In this document: piece by piece, positions 43,840 through 52,450 of the stretch
How the letters are laid out: every line of letters starts with the position of its first letter
Numbering within the stretch: the stretch's first letter is position 1
Assembly: GCF_007559025.1 (NCBI RefSeq)
Contig: NZ_CP041765.1
Location: 1,670,679-1,734,678, forward strand
DNA length: 64,000 nt
Direction: 5' to 3'
Source: Tomitella fengzijianii
GTDB taxonomy: Bacteria > Actinomycetota > Actinomycetes > Mycobacteriales > Mycobacteriaceae
Translations under genes and position numbers: made by a program
The notes under the pieces: model-generated
The model's input: the letters and a program-made list of their open reading frames with translations, nothing else
What the model was told of the DNA's origin: nothing
The model's database searches: none

Positions 43840-46800
43840 TCATGTCCGGGCGGGCACGGCGGTCCCCGAGGCGGCGAGCAGGCGTGCGTAGTGCCCACCT
43901 GAGGTGCGAAGGTGCTGCGGGGCGCCGCGTTCCACGATCCTGCCGTCGTCGATGACCAGGATCTCGTCGGCCTGTTCGGCGGTGGCCAGCCGGTGGGCGA
44001 CGAGCACGGCGGTGCGATCGCGGCGCACTTTGCGCCCCGCGGCCAGCACTGTGAATTCAGTCACGGGGTCCAGTGTGGCGGTCGCCTCGTCGAGCAGTAG
44101 GACGTCGGGGTCGACGAGCTCCGCCCGGGCGAGCGCGACGAGCTGCCGCTGCCCGGCGGACAACCCCTGCCCGCGCTCGCCGACGGGATGGAGCATTCCG
44201 CCGTCGAGACCGGCGATGACATGCAGGGCGCCCACGGCCCGCGCGGCCTCCTCGATCCGGTCCCGGGTGGCGTCCGGCATGCCGAACGCGATGTTGTCGG
44301 CCACAGTCCCGGTGAACAGGTGCGCTTCCTGGGGGACGACGCCGAGTCGACCGCGGTATTCGTGCAGGGGGAAACGGCGGATATCGGTGCCGCCGACGCG
44401 CACCGTGCCGGACGTGGCGTCGTAGAAGCGCGCGATGAGCTTGACGATGGTCGACTTGCCCGCCCCCGTACGACCCACGAGCGCCACCGTCGATCCCGGG
44501 GTGATGGTCAGATCGACTCCTGTCAGGGCCGGCGGAGATTCCGGCGCGTACCGGAAGTCCACTCCGTCGAGCGCGACGGCCCCGTCGAGCCGGTGCACGG
44601 GAACGGCCTCCGGGGTGCCGGTGGGGTCGAGGATGGAGGTGGGCGTCCGCAGCAGCTCGCCGATCCGGCGCAGCCCCACCCGCGCCTGCTGGTATCCGTC
44701 GAACACCTGCGAGAGTTGTTGGACGGGGCCGAACAGCAGCCCCAGATACAGCACGAAGGCGGCGAGCGTGCCGGCCGACGTGGTGCCGGCGGCCACCTGC
44801 TTGGCGCCTACGAACACGATGGCCGCCAGCACGAGGTCGGAGATCAGCGTGATCAACGGGAAGTACACCGAGATCGCCACCTGGGCGCGCATGCGCGAGC
44901 TCCGGTACGACTCGGCCAGGCCGGTGAACCGCGCCGCGGCCGCCTGCTCGCGCCGGTGGGACTGTGTGGTGCGCAGCCCGGTGATGTTCTCCTGGAAGTC
45001 GGCGTTGACGGCGGAGACCCGCTCGCGCGAGGTGGTGTAGGCGGCCGAGGAGATGCGCCGGAACACCACAGTGGCGGCGATGAGCGGGGGGAGTGCGCAC
45101 AGTGCGACGAGCCCCAGCGTCAGATCCGTCGCCAGCAGCGCTGAGAGCACGCCGATGATCGTCAGCACTGCGACGATCGCCGTCGACAGCCCGGTCTGCA
45201 GGAACGACGAGAGCGCGTCGACGTCGGTGGTCATCCTGGTCATGATCCGGCCCGAGAGCGTCTTCTCGTAGTAGTCGAGTCCCAGGCGCTGCAGGTGGCT
45301 GTAGCTGCGCACCCGCAGCTCGTAGAGGAGGCGTTCGCCGGCACGGGCGGTGAGCACCGTCATCCGGGAGACGATCACCCAGTTGACGGCGACGATGGCG
45401 GCGGCGCCGGCGGCGGTCAGATAGAGCACGTGTGGTCGGTGCGGGACCACGCCATGATCGATGGCGTATCGGACGATGATCGGGAAGGACAACCCGACCG
45501 CAGTGTCGAGGGCGACCAGCAGCGCCACCAATGCCAGCAACGGCGCCACGGGGGCGAGCATGCGCCGCAGGCGGAAGCGGAGGTCCGGCGCGCGCAGGTC
45601 GCGGTCGTCCATGCGCGGATCCTCTGTGGCAGGGGGAAGCGCAGCGAGCGCCGCACGCAGCTCCGGCGTGACGGCCATGGTTCCCAGCGCGTCGTCGCCG
45701 GGCTCCTCCGCCAGGGGCTCCCCGGCGGCGGATTCGCGTTCCCGGGGCCACAGCCGGGCGGAATCGGGTGGGCTGTCCGCGGCGCCGTCGACCGCGTCGC
45801 GTGGTTCCGCGGCGGTGCCGTCGTCCAAAGCGCGGTGGACCAGTTCCGGGCGGATGAGCTCGCGGAACAGGCCGCTCCGCGCCAACAGCTCGGCCTCGGT
45901 TCCGGCGTCGACGATGCGGCCGCCGTCGAGCACCGCTATGCGGTCGGCCAAGGCGAGGGTGGACCGGCGGTGCGCGATGACGATCGTGGTGCGGTCGGCC
46001 CGCCCCGCGCGCAGCGCCGCGAAGATACGCGCCTCGGTCTCGGCGTCCACGGCGGACGTCGCGTCATCGAGCACCAGCAGGCGAGGGTCCTGCAGGATCG
46101 CCCGGGCGAGCGCGATCCGCTGACGCTGGCCGCCGGACAGGGTGAGGCCGCGTTCGCCCACCGTCGTGGCGTAGCCGTCGGGGAGCGCGGCGATGAACTC
46201 GTCGGCGTCCGCGGCGACCGCGGCCGCCCGGATCTCCTCGTCGGAGGCGGCGGGCCGGCCCAGCGCGATGTTCGCCGCGATCGAATCGGAGAACAGGAAG
46301 GGCTCATCGAAGACGACCGCCGCGGTTTCGCGCACCCGATGCAGGGCGAGGTTGCGCAGGTCCGCCCGGGCGGTACCGGAGGTGAACGCGACCGTGCCCG
46401 AATCGGGGTCGTAGAAGCGGTCGAGCAGCTGGGCGAGCGCGGACTTCCCCGACCCGGTGGGGCCGACGAGGACGAGGGTCTGGCCGGGCTGCACGGTCAG
46501 ATCGAGGCCGTCGAACACCGGACGGCCCGGCGTGTACGCGAAATCGACCCCCCGCACCTCGACGCCCACCGGCCCGTCCGGCAGATCCGCGGGGGCGTCG
46601 GGCTCGCTGATCGTCGGGCGGGCGTCGATCACCCCGAACACCCGCTCCGCGGCGGCACGCGAGAGCTGCACCATGACGAGCATCCCCGCCATGATCCGGG
46701 CGATCGCCGACAGTCGCGTGATGTAAGTGGCGAACGCCAGGAACGTGCCGATGCTGAGCGATCCCTGCAGCGCCAGCCACCCGCCGAGGGCGATGACGGC

Positions 46801-47610
46801 GACGAGCCCGAGCTGGGGGAGTGCGGCCAGGGCGGGGGCGAAACGCGCGTTGACCCGGGCGGCGCGCATCCGGCGGGCGTAGAGCGTGCGGCCCAGCCCC
46901 TCGATGCGCGCGGTCATGCGCGATTCCTGCCCGAACCCCTTGACCACGCGGACGCCGGTGACCGTCTCTTCGACGTGCTGAGCGAGATCCGCGGCCCCCT
47001 GCTGGGCGGACCAGGTGGCAGCGTGCATGGACTTGCGGCTCACGTAGGCCACCGCCGTGATGCACGGAGCCACCGCGAGCGCGACGACGGTCAGCAGCGG
47101 CGACAGGTAGGCCATGACGGCGAAAGCCAGCACGAACTGCAACGCCGACCCGACGACCATCGGGAACATCGCCAGCAGTCCTTGGGTCAATTGCAGGTCG
47201 GTGATGGACCGCGAGACCACCTGGCCGGTCCGGATTCGGTCCTGCGCGCGGCCGTCGAGCTTCTGCACGGTGGACAGGAGCCGCAATCGCAGGTCGTGTT
47301 GGACGTCGAGTGAGAGTCGCCCGGCCAGCACGCGGCGACCGAACATGCAGGCCCAGCGGACGCACGCCAGCGCCGCGATGGCCGCCGCGATGCCGGCGAT
47401 GGTCGCGGTGCGACCGGCGGTGGCGTCGTCGAGCGCGCTGCGGGTCAGCAGCGGGAACGTGAGCTCCATGATGGTGGCGCCCGCCGACATGGCCAGCGCG
47501 CCGAAAAGCACGCCGCGGCGCGCCATGCATGTGGCCCACAGCCGGCGCAGCCATCCGGGTGGTGCGGATGCGCGGGAGGTAACGATGGCTTTCGGACGGG
47601 CGGCGTTCAC
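43840..47610 (-). CDS. Full-length ABC exporter (fused heterodimeric type IV, TMD-NBD-TMD-NBD)
   Basis: Protein of 1256 residues, two MsbA/Rv1272c-Rv1273c-like halves in one chain. Half 1 has six helices then NBD1: Walker A GPTGSGKSAL, signature LTLSGGQRQRIAL, Walker B LLVLDDATSAVD with Asp for the catalytic Glu, and a Q-loop position reading VVFDEPFLF. A linker of about 60 residues follows. Half 2 has six helices, then NBD2: GRTGAGKSTI, LGVVPQEAHLF, signature GLSAGQRQLVAL and VLLLDEATATLD with the normal Glu. So NBD1 Walker motifs with the LSAGQ of NBD2 form a degenerate ATP site, while the other is consensus. In relatives the halves are separate genes. Substrate is unknown; lipid or drug export is likely. 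GTG start. Confidence 0.9.
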   Translation of the reverse strand: MNAARPKAIVTSRASAPPGWLRRLWATCMARRGVLFGALAMSAGATIMELTFPLLTRSALDDATAGRTATIAGIAAAIAALACVRWACMFGRRVLAGRLSLDVQHDLRLRLLSTVQKLDGRAQDRIRTGQVVSRSITDLQLTQGLLAMFPMVVGSALQFVLAFAVMAYLSPLLTVVALAVAPCITAVAYVSRKSMHAATWSAQQGAADLAQHVEETVTGVRVVKGFGQESRMTARIEGLGRTLYARRMRAARVNARFAPALAALPQLGLVAVIALGGWLALQGSLSIGTFLAFATYITRLSAIARIMAGMLVMVQLSRAAAERVFGVIDARPTISEPDAPADLPDGPVGVEVRGVDFAYTPGRPVFDGLDLTVQPGQTLVLVGPTGSGKSALAQLLDRFYDPDSGTVAFTSGTARADLRNLALHRVRETAAVVFDEPFLFSDSIAANIALGRPAASDEEIRAAAVAADADEFIAALPDGYATTVGERGLTLSGGQRQRIALARAILQDPRLLVLDDATSAVDAETEARIFAALRAGRADRTTIVIAHRRSTLALADRIAVLDGGRIVDAGTEAELLARSGLFRELIRPELVHRALDDGTAAEPRDAVDGAADSPPDSARLWPRERESAAGEPLAEEPGDDALGTMAVTPELRAALAALPPATEDPRMDDRDLRAPDLRFRLRRMLAPVAPLLALVALLVALDTAVGLSFPIIVRYAIDHGVVPHRPHVLYLTAAGAAAIVAVNWVIVSRMTVLTARAGERLLYELRVRSYSHLQRLGLDYYEKTLSGRIMTRMTTDVDALSSFLQTGLSTAIVAVLTIIGVLSALLATDLTLGLVALCALPPLIAATVVFRRISSAAYTTSRERVSAVNADFQENITGLRTTQSHRREQAAAARFTGLAESYRSSRMRAQVAISVYFPLITLISDLVLAAIVFVGAKQVAAGTTSAGTLAAFVLYLGLLFGPVQQLSQVFDGYQQARVGLRRIGELLRTPTSILDPTGTPEAVPVHRLDGAVALDGVDFRYAPESPPALTGVDLTITPGSTVALVGRTGAGKSTIVKLIARFYDATSGTVRVGGTDIRRFPLHEYRGRLGVVPQEAHLFTGTVADNIAFGMPDATRDRIEEAARAVGALHVIAGLDGGMLHPVGERGQGLSAGQRQLVALARAELVDPDVLLLDEATATLDPVTEFTVLAAGRKVRRDRTAVLVAHRLATAEQADEILVIDDGRIVERGAPQHLRTSGGHYARLLAASGTAVPART

Positions 47611-47758
47611 CGCGCCGGCTTCCTCACCGGTCGGCTTCCGTCACACGGCGGCGCCCATACCCGCGCCGCCGGAGCGCGCCTGACAGAAACGTACGTGACG
47701 GGAACGCACGTGACAGCGGCGTGCATGAAAGGGGCGCACCGGCCCGATCGATCCCATA

Positions 47759-48538
47759 TCAGCGATCGTATGCCTGGCCCGGGACGATGACGACCCGGCT
47801 TCCCGCTTCAGTGAACTCCAGGCTGTCCGCCAGGGCGGCGGCGGACGTCGATTCCATGCGCACCCTGGACTGGCAGATGAGGCCGCTGTCGAGGGCGTCG
47901 CCCACGGCGATGCCGGCGACGGTCCGGGCGTGTCCGCGCCGCCGGGACTCCGGTGCCGTGACCACGCGCAGATCTGCGAGAAGGTGATGTGCGGTGGTGT
48001 ATCGGGCCAGTGCCACCCGCGACGAGTCGTCGAGCACGAGGGTGTACACCGGCGCGGCCTGGTCGGGCTGCCGCCCCGCAGGTTCGGCGCGTTCCGGCCC
48101 CGGCGCCGGGTGCAGTGCGCACACGATGTCCGCCGAGTCGTCGGCGGGCGCGGCGTCGAGGACCCGCGCGGCGTCGAGGGGACTGCGGGACACCACCGGC
48201 ACTGCCGTTCCCGGTGGCGTGGAGGGCTCGTAGTGGTCGCGGAACGCGAGTCGTTCACGCGCCGCGGTGCGCATCCCGGCGCCGGGATTCCGCGCGGCGA
48301 CGGCGGCCACCGCGGTGCCGTCGAGGAACGCGCCGGACGGCAGCTCCGCGACGGCGTCGACGAGATGGTCCGGGCCGCGCAGCGCGGAGGCGCCGAAGAG
48401 CTCGACGAACTCGAGGCCGGGCAACGCGTCGTCGCGGACCAGTGCGCGCTCGCCCGTCCGGGTGAAGGCGGCGTCATCCGGCAGTCGAAGGCCACGCGAC
48501 CAGGCGAGTCCGACGACGTCGATGGTGTGTGAGTCCAC
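47759..48538 (-). CDS. GNAT-family N-acetyltransferase-like protein
   Basis: Protein of 259 residues. The acetyl-CoA part is C-terminal: VVTAPESRRRGHARTVAGIAVGDALDSGLICQSRVRMESTSAAALADSLEFTEAGSRVVIV, where SRRRGHA is the GNAT motif A (R-x-x-G-x-A). The N-terminal half (WSRGLRLPDDAAFTRTGERALVRDDALPGLEFVELFGASALRGPDHL) is a variable substrate domain. The acceptor is unknown. GTG 48538 has GAGGAGG a few bases upstream. Convergent neither with the exporter nor the MFS gene; it is divergent from the MFS pump with 94 nt between starts. Confidence 0.72.
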   Translation of the reverse strand: MDSHTIDVVGLAWSRGLRLPDDAAFTRTGERALVRDDALPGLEFVELFGASALRGPDHLVDAVAELPSGAFLDGTAVAAVAARNPGAGMRTAARERLAFRDHYEPSTPPGTAVPVVSRSPLDAARVLDAAPADDSADIVCALHPAPGPERAEPAGRQPDQAAPVYTLVLDDSSRVALARYTTAHHLLADLRVVTAPESRRRGHARTVAGIAVGDALDSGLICQSRVRMESTSAAALADSLEFTEAGSRVVIVPGQAYDR

Positions 48539-48632
48539 GTGCCTCCTCGGGTCTCGATGCGATGGCCGGGGGGTATTCTTCCAGCCGGGCCGGCCGCGGT
48601 CCGGTGCAGCGTGGAGGTGAAGGGTTCGTCCT

Positions 48633-50147
48633 GTGAACGACAGCGTACGACCGTGGCCGGCGCTGTGGGCGCTGTGCCTCGGCTTCTTCATGATCCTCGT
48701 GGACAGCACCATCGTGTCGGTGGCCATGCCGGCGATCATGGAGGGCTTGGACGCCGACCTCAACGCGGTCATGTGGGTAACGAGCGCCTACCTGGTCGCC
48801 TTTGCGGTGCCGCTGCTCATCACCGGCCGCCTGGGCGACAGGTTCGGGCAACGGCAGATGTACCTGGCCGGGCTCGTGGTGTTCACTGCGTCGTCGGCGT
48901 GGTGCGGATTCTCCGGGGGCGTCACGATGCTGATCGTGGCGCGGGTGTTCCAGGGGATCGGCGCAGCGATCATGACCCCGCAGACCATGGCGGTGATCAC
49001 CCGGGTGTTCCCGCCGGACCGGCGTGGCCGCGCGATGGGGGCATGGGGTGCGGTCGCGGGCGCCGCCACGCTGGTGGGGCCGCTGCTGGGCGGCGTGCTC
49101 ACGGACTCGCTGGGCTGGGAGTGGATCTTCTTCGTGAACATCCCGGTCGGCGTGATCGGGTTCGCGCTGGCCTGGGCGCTCGTCCCGGACCTTCCACGCC
49201 GTTCGCACACTTTCGACATCCCCGGCGTGGTGCTCAGCGGGGCCGGCGTCTTCCTGCTGGTGTTCGGGATCCAGGAGGGTCAGAAGTACCGCTGGGGGAC
49301 CATGACCGGCTTCCTCTCCATTCCGCTGCTGATCGGCCTCGGCGTGGTGCTGCTCGCGGTCTTCGTATGGTGGCAGTCGCGCACCCGCGCGGAGCCACTG
49401 GTGCCGCTGCGGTTGTTCCGGGATCGGAACTTCACGCTGGCGAACATCGCCATCGCATCCATGGGGTTCGCGATCACCGCGTTGGTGCTGCCGCTCATGC
49501 TGTTCACGCAGCTGGTATTGGGATACTCGCCCACCGAATCGGCGTTGGTGATGACGCCGATGGCGGTGCTGACCGGCGTGCTCGCGCCGTCGGTCGGCAG
49601 GCTCGTGGACCGGGTGCACCCGCGCTACATCGCGGGCCCCGGCCTGCTTCTGCTGGCGGTGTCGGTGCTGTGGTTCAGCCTGATCATGGAACCGGGCGTG
49701 CCGGTCTGGGAGTTGCTGCTGCCCGTGGCGCTGATGGGGGTCGCCAACGCCACGATCTGGTCGCCGCTGTCCGCGACGGCCACTCGTAACCTGGCGATGG
49801 ACGTCGCCGGGGCCGGCTCGGGGGTGTACAACACCACGCGTCAGGTCGGGGCGGTGCTGGGCAGCGCCGCGATCACGGCGGCGATGTCGGCGCGGCTGGT
49901 GGCGGGCGGGCTTTCCGGGGCCGGTGGTGGTGAGCAGGCCGCCGCCGGCGGAACGCAGCGATTGCCCGAATTCATGCGGGACGCCTACGCGCTGGCGATG
50001 GGGCAGTCGATGCTGGTTCCGGCCGCGGTGCTGTTGATCGGAGTCGTCGCCGCACTGTGCTTCGAACGACCGAGCCACGCGGGCATGCGCCCCCTCGCGG
50101 ATCGGACGACGGAACCCGGCAGGATCCTCAGCCCAGAACGCGGGTGA
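48633..50147 (+). CDS. DHA2-family MFS drug efflux transporter (EmrB/QacA type, 14 helices)
   Basis: Multidrug proton antiporter of 504 residues. ALWALCLGFFMILVDSTIVSVAMPAIMEGL (helix 1 with motif D1), LLITGRLGDRFGQRQMYLAG (motif A) and WGAVAGAATLVGPLLGGVLTDSLGWEWIFFVNIPVG (motif C, antiporter) are clear. SATATRNLAMDVAGAGSGVYNTTRQVGAVLGSA near the end is characteristic of DHA2 pumps. Corresponds by position and type to Rv1250. GTG 48633 follows AGGTGAAGGG. It ends inside the next, opposite gene (20-nt convergent overlap). Confidence 0.9.
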   Translation: MNDSVRPWPALWALCLGFFMILVDSTIVSVAMPAIMEGLDADLNAVMWVTSAYLVAFAVPLLITGRLGDRFGQRQMYLAGLVVFTASSAWCGFSGGVTMLIVARVFQGIGAAIMTPQTMAVITRVFPPDRRGRAMGAWGAVAGAATLVGPLLGGVLTDSLGWEWIFFVNIPVGVIGFALAWALVPDLPRRSHTFDIPGVVLSGAGVFLLVFGIQEGQKYRWGTMTGFLSIPLLIGLGVVLLAVFVWWQSRTRAEPLVPLRLFRDRNFTLANIAIASMGFAITALVLPLMLFTQLVLGYSPTESALVMTPMAVLTGVLAPSVGRLVDRVHPRYIAGPGLLLLAVSVLWFSLIMEPGVPVWELLLPVALMGVANATIWSPLSATATRNLAMDVAGAGSGVYNTTRQVGAVLGSAAITAAMSARLVAGGLSGAGGGEQAAAGGTQRLPEFMRDAYALAMGQSMLVPAAVLLIGVVAALCFERPSHAGMRPLADRTTEPGRILSPERG

Positions 50148-51438
50148 GGTAGTCGTTGCCGAACACCCGGTCCGGGTCGTACTCGTCGCGGGCCGCGACG
50201 AAGTCGTCGAAGCGCGGATATGCGGGACGCAGGTCCGGCGCGGCCCGGCGGTGGAGTTTGCCCCAGTGCGGCCGGCCGTCGACCGACCGTGCGATCTCCT
50301 CCACCGCGCGGAAGTACTGCCGGTGATCCTGCTTCCAGTACACGTGAACGGCCACGTAGGCGGTGTCGCGTCCGTGCGCGGTGGACAGCCACACGTCGTC
50401 GGCCGCGGCGAAGCGGACCTCGATGGGGAATCCGATCCGATGGCCACCGTCGGTCAGCAACCGGTCGATCCTCTCGAGCACCCCGGGCAGCTCTGCGACC
50501 GGGATCGCGTACTCCATCTCCCGGAATCGCACGCGCCGCGACGAGGCGAAGACATGGTGGGCGGCGTCGGTGTACTCGCGGGCCGAGAGCAGGCGCGCCG
50601 CGGCGGCGTTGGCGTGCGGGATGACCGCCGGCACGTGCGTGGAGACGGCGTTGATCGCGCCGAAGACGGTGTTGGACAGCAGTTCGTCGTCGATGTATCC
50701 GCGGACCCGCCCTACGGGGCGCAGCGGCGTCGAACCCGGTAGCCGGGTGTTGCGCTTGGTGAGGACGCGGCGCGTGTGGGGCCACCAGTAGAACTCGAAA
50801 TGGTCGATGGCGGCGCGGATGCGGTCCAGGTCGGACAGCACGTCGTCGAGCGGCTCCGGCCGCTCCTCCGCGTGCATGACGTACGCGTTCCGGCAGTCGA
50901 TGGTCATCTTGGTGAGGACGCCGAGTGCGCCGAGGCTGAGCCTTGCGGCCTGGAACAGCGTGGGGTTGTGCTCGGCGGAACACGCCACCGTGTCGCCCGC
51001 GGCGGTGATGATTTCGAGGCCCACGACCTGCGTGGCCAGGCCGCCGAAGGCTGCGCCGGTGCCATGCGTGCCGGTCGCGATGGCGCCGGCGAGCGTCTGC
51101 ACGTCGATATCGCCCAGGTTGATCATCGACAGGCCCAGTGACCACAGCAACTCGTTCAGGCGGTCCAAGCGCGTGCCCGCACGTACGGTGACGTGCGCAC
51201 CGGTGGCAGTGGGCACCACCGATTCGATCCCGGTCAGGCGATCGAGGTGGATGTGCATTCCGTCGGTGACCGCGACCGGCGTGAAGGAGTGGCCCGCGCC
51301 CACCGCCTTGACCGGTACCCCGGAGGAGGACGCCTGCCGCACCAGGCGTGCGACCTCGTCCGCGTCTGCGGGGTGTGCGACGACCTGCGGTTCGGCTCGG
51401 GCGCAGTCCGCCCAGTTCCTCCATGTAGTACCGGTCAC
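50128..51438 (-). CDS. FAD-linked sugar-1,4-lactone oxidase (D-arabinono/L-gulono-lactone oxidase family)
   Basis: Vanillyl-alcohol-oxidase-type flavoprotein of 436 residues. The FAD (PCMH) domain has VVAHPADADEVARLVRQASSSGVPVKAVGAGHSFTPVAVTDGMHIHLDRLTGIE, where the His in GAGHSF is the usual covalent FAD residue, and GDIDVQTLAGAIATGTHGTG. The C-terminal domain has GRPHWGKLHRRAAPDLRPAYPRFDDFVAARDEYDPDRVFGNDYLTRVLG, the ALO-family HWGK-H motif. Likely oxidizes aldonolactones or alditols. M. tuberculosis Rv1771 is a gulono-lactone dehydrogenase of this family; whether this copy uses oxygen is unknown. GTG 51438. Confidence 0.88.
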   Translation of the reverse strand: MTGTTWRNWADCARAEPQVVAHPADADEVARLVRQASSSGVPVKAVGAGHSFTPVAVTDGMHIHLDRLTGIESVVPTATGAHVTVRAGTRLDRLNELLWSLGLSMINLGDIDVQTLAGAIATGTHGTGAAFGGLATQVVGLEIITAAGDTVACSAEHNPTLFQAARLSLGALGVLTKMTIDCRNAYVMHAEERPEPLDDVLSDLDRIRAAIDHFEFYWWPHTRRVLTKRNTRLPGSTPLRPVGRVRGYIDDELLSNTVFGAINAVSTHVPAVIPHANAAAARLLSAREYTDAAHHVFASSRRVRFREMEYAIPVAELPGVLERIDRLLTDGGHRIGFPIEVRFAAADDVWLSTAHGRDTAYVAVHVYWKQDHRQYFRAVEEIARSVDGRPHWGKLHRRAAPDLRPAYPRFDDFVAARDEYDPDRVFGNDYLTRVLG

Positions 51439-51656
51439 ATCACCAGTATGGACTGGACGATGGTCCAAGGCAATTTGGGGCGGTGGAACCGCTCTGGTGC
51501 GGGGTATGCCGCCCGCAGCGCCCGGTGTGGTGAAAAGATCACGGGCAGTGGAATGTGATCCAGTGGAGGTTCGGGCCGCGAAGGGCGGCGCGGCAAATGG
51601 ATCCGGGGCGCGGGCCCCGGTCTGGCAGTCAGGACGGTGGACAGGTGACAGGTCGA

Positions 51657-52319
51657 ATGGTCAACACTCGGTTGCCCGCTGAAGAACGCCGCGCGCAGTT
51701 GGTCCACGCTGCGTTGACCCTGGCGGAGGCGGAGGGCTTCGGGTCGGTCACGATCCGTCGCGTGGCGGACGAGGCGGGGGTGTCGCTCGGGGTGGTGCAC
51801 TACTGCTTCGAGAGCAAAGAGGAGCTGATGGCGGCGGCCATCAGCAACATCGTCGCCATGCTCGGCGAGGCGATGGCGGAGGCATACGCCCCGGACGAAG
51901 GCGCGGAGCAGGTTCCGCAGGGGCGTGAGGGTCTGCGCGAATACCTGCGCCGCGGGGTCGAGAACATGTGGGGCCTGATCGAGGCCACCCCGAACGTGCA
52001 GCTGCTCACCTATGAGATCACCACCTACGCCTTGAGGCGGGGCGCCGGGCAGGAGGGGTCCGACCGGGACGCCGCCGCGCACGCGCTGGCCGCACGGCAG
52101 TACATCGTCACCGACTCGGTGGCGGTCGAGTTCCTCGAGGAGGCCGCGCGGGCGTCGGGAGTCCAGTGGGCTCGGCCGGTGGAATACGTGGCACGCGTGT
52201 CGTTGACGTTCATCGACGGCCTCGTGCTGCGCTGGCTCGTCGACCGCGAGTCGGAAACGGCGCGCTTGCAGTTGGGCGACTTCACGGATTTCGTGGTCGA
52301 GCTCGCCGACGCCGACTGA
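51657..52319 (+). CDS. TetR-family regulator
   Basis: Regulator of 220 residues. Helix-turn-helix VTIRRVADEAGVSLGVVHYCFESKEELMAAAISNIVAML near residues 29-67, with an N-terminus RLPAEERRAQLVHAALTLAEAEG typical of the family. The C-terminal TetR_C_6-like part has EYVARVSLTFIDGLVLRWLVDRESETARLQLGDFTDFV. ATG 51657 has AGGTGA at 51643-51648 with 8-nt spacing; GTG 51645 lies in this site, so the ATG is preferred. It is divergent from the lactone oxidase (about 220 nt between starts), a likely target. Four GCCGACT copies follow at its 3' end. Confidence 0.86.
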   Translation: MVNTRLPAEERRAQLVHAALTLAEAEGFGSVTIRRVADEAGVSLGVVHYCFESKEELMAAAISNIVAMLGEAMAEAYAPDEGAEQVPQGREGLREYLRRGVENMWGLIEATPNVQLLTYEITTYALRRGAGQEGSDRDAAAHALAARQYIVTDSVAVEFLEEAARASGVQWARPVEYVARVSLTFIDGLVLRWLVDRESETARLQLGDFTDFVVELADAD

Positions 52320-52380
52320 CGCCGACTTCTGCCGACTGGTACCGGCGCCGACTGACGCAGGTGCGTCGTCGACGGCATGA

Positions 52381-52409
52381 CCGCAGGCCGGGCACCGCCC
52401 GGCCTGCGG
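52381..52409. terminator. Bidirectional hairpin between tetR and the acyl-CoA synthetase gene
   Basis: CCGCAGGCCGGGC at 52381-52393 pairs perfectly with GCCCGGCCTGCGG at 52397-52409 around a 3-nt loop. Located between two convergent stops. Confidence 0.78.
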
Positions 52410-52450
52410 CGTCGATCATGCGACGGGCTTCGACGCCGGATGCTCGGGAT

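Noticed and set aside
45295-47313. Open frame of about 670 codons opposite the ABC exporter
   Set aside because: Antisense shadow with biased composition; the minus-strand exporter has all ABC motifs.
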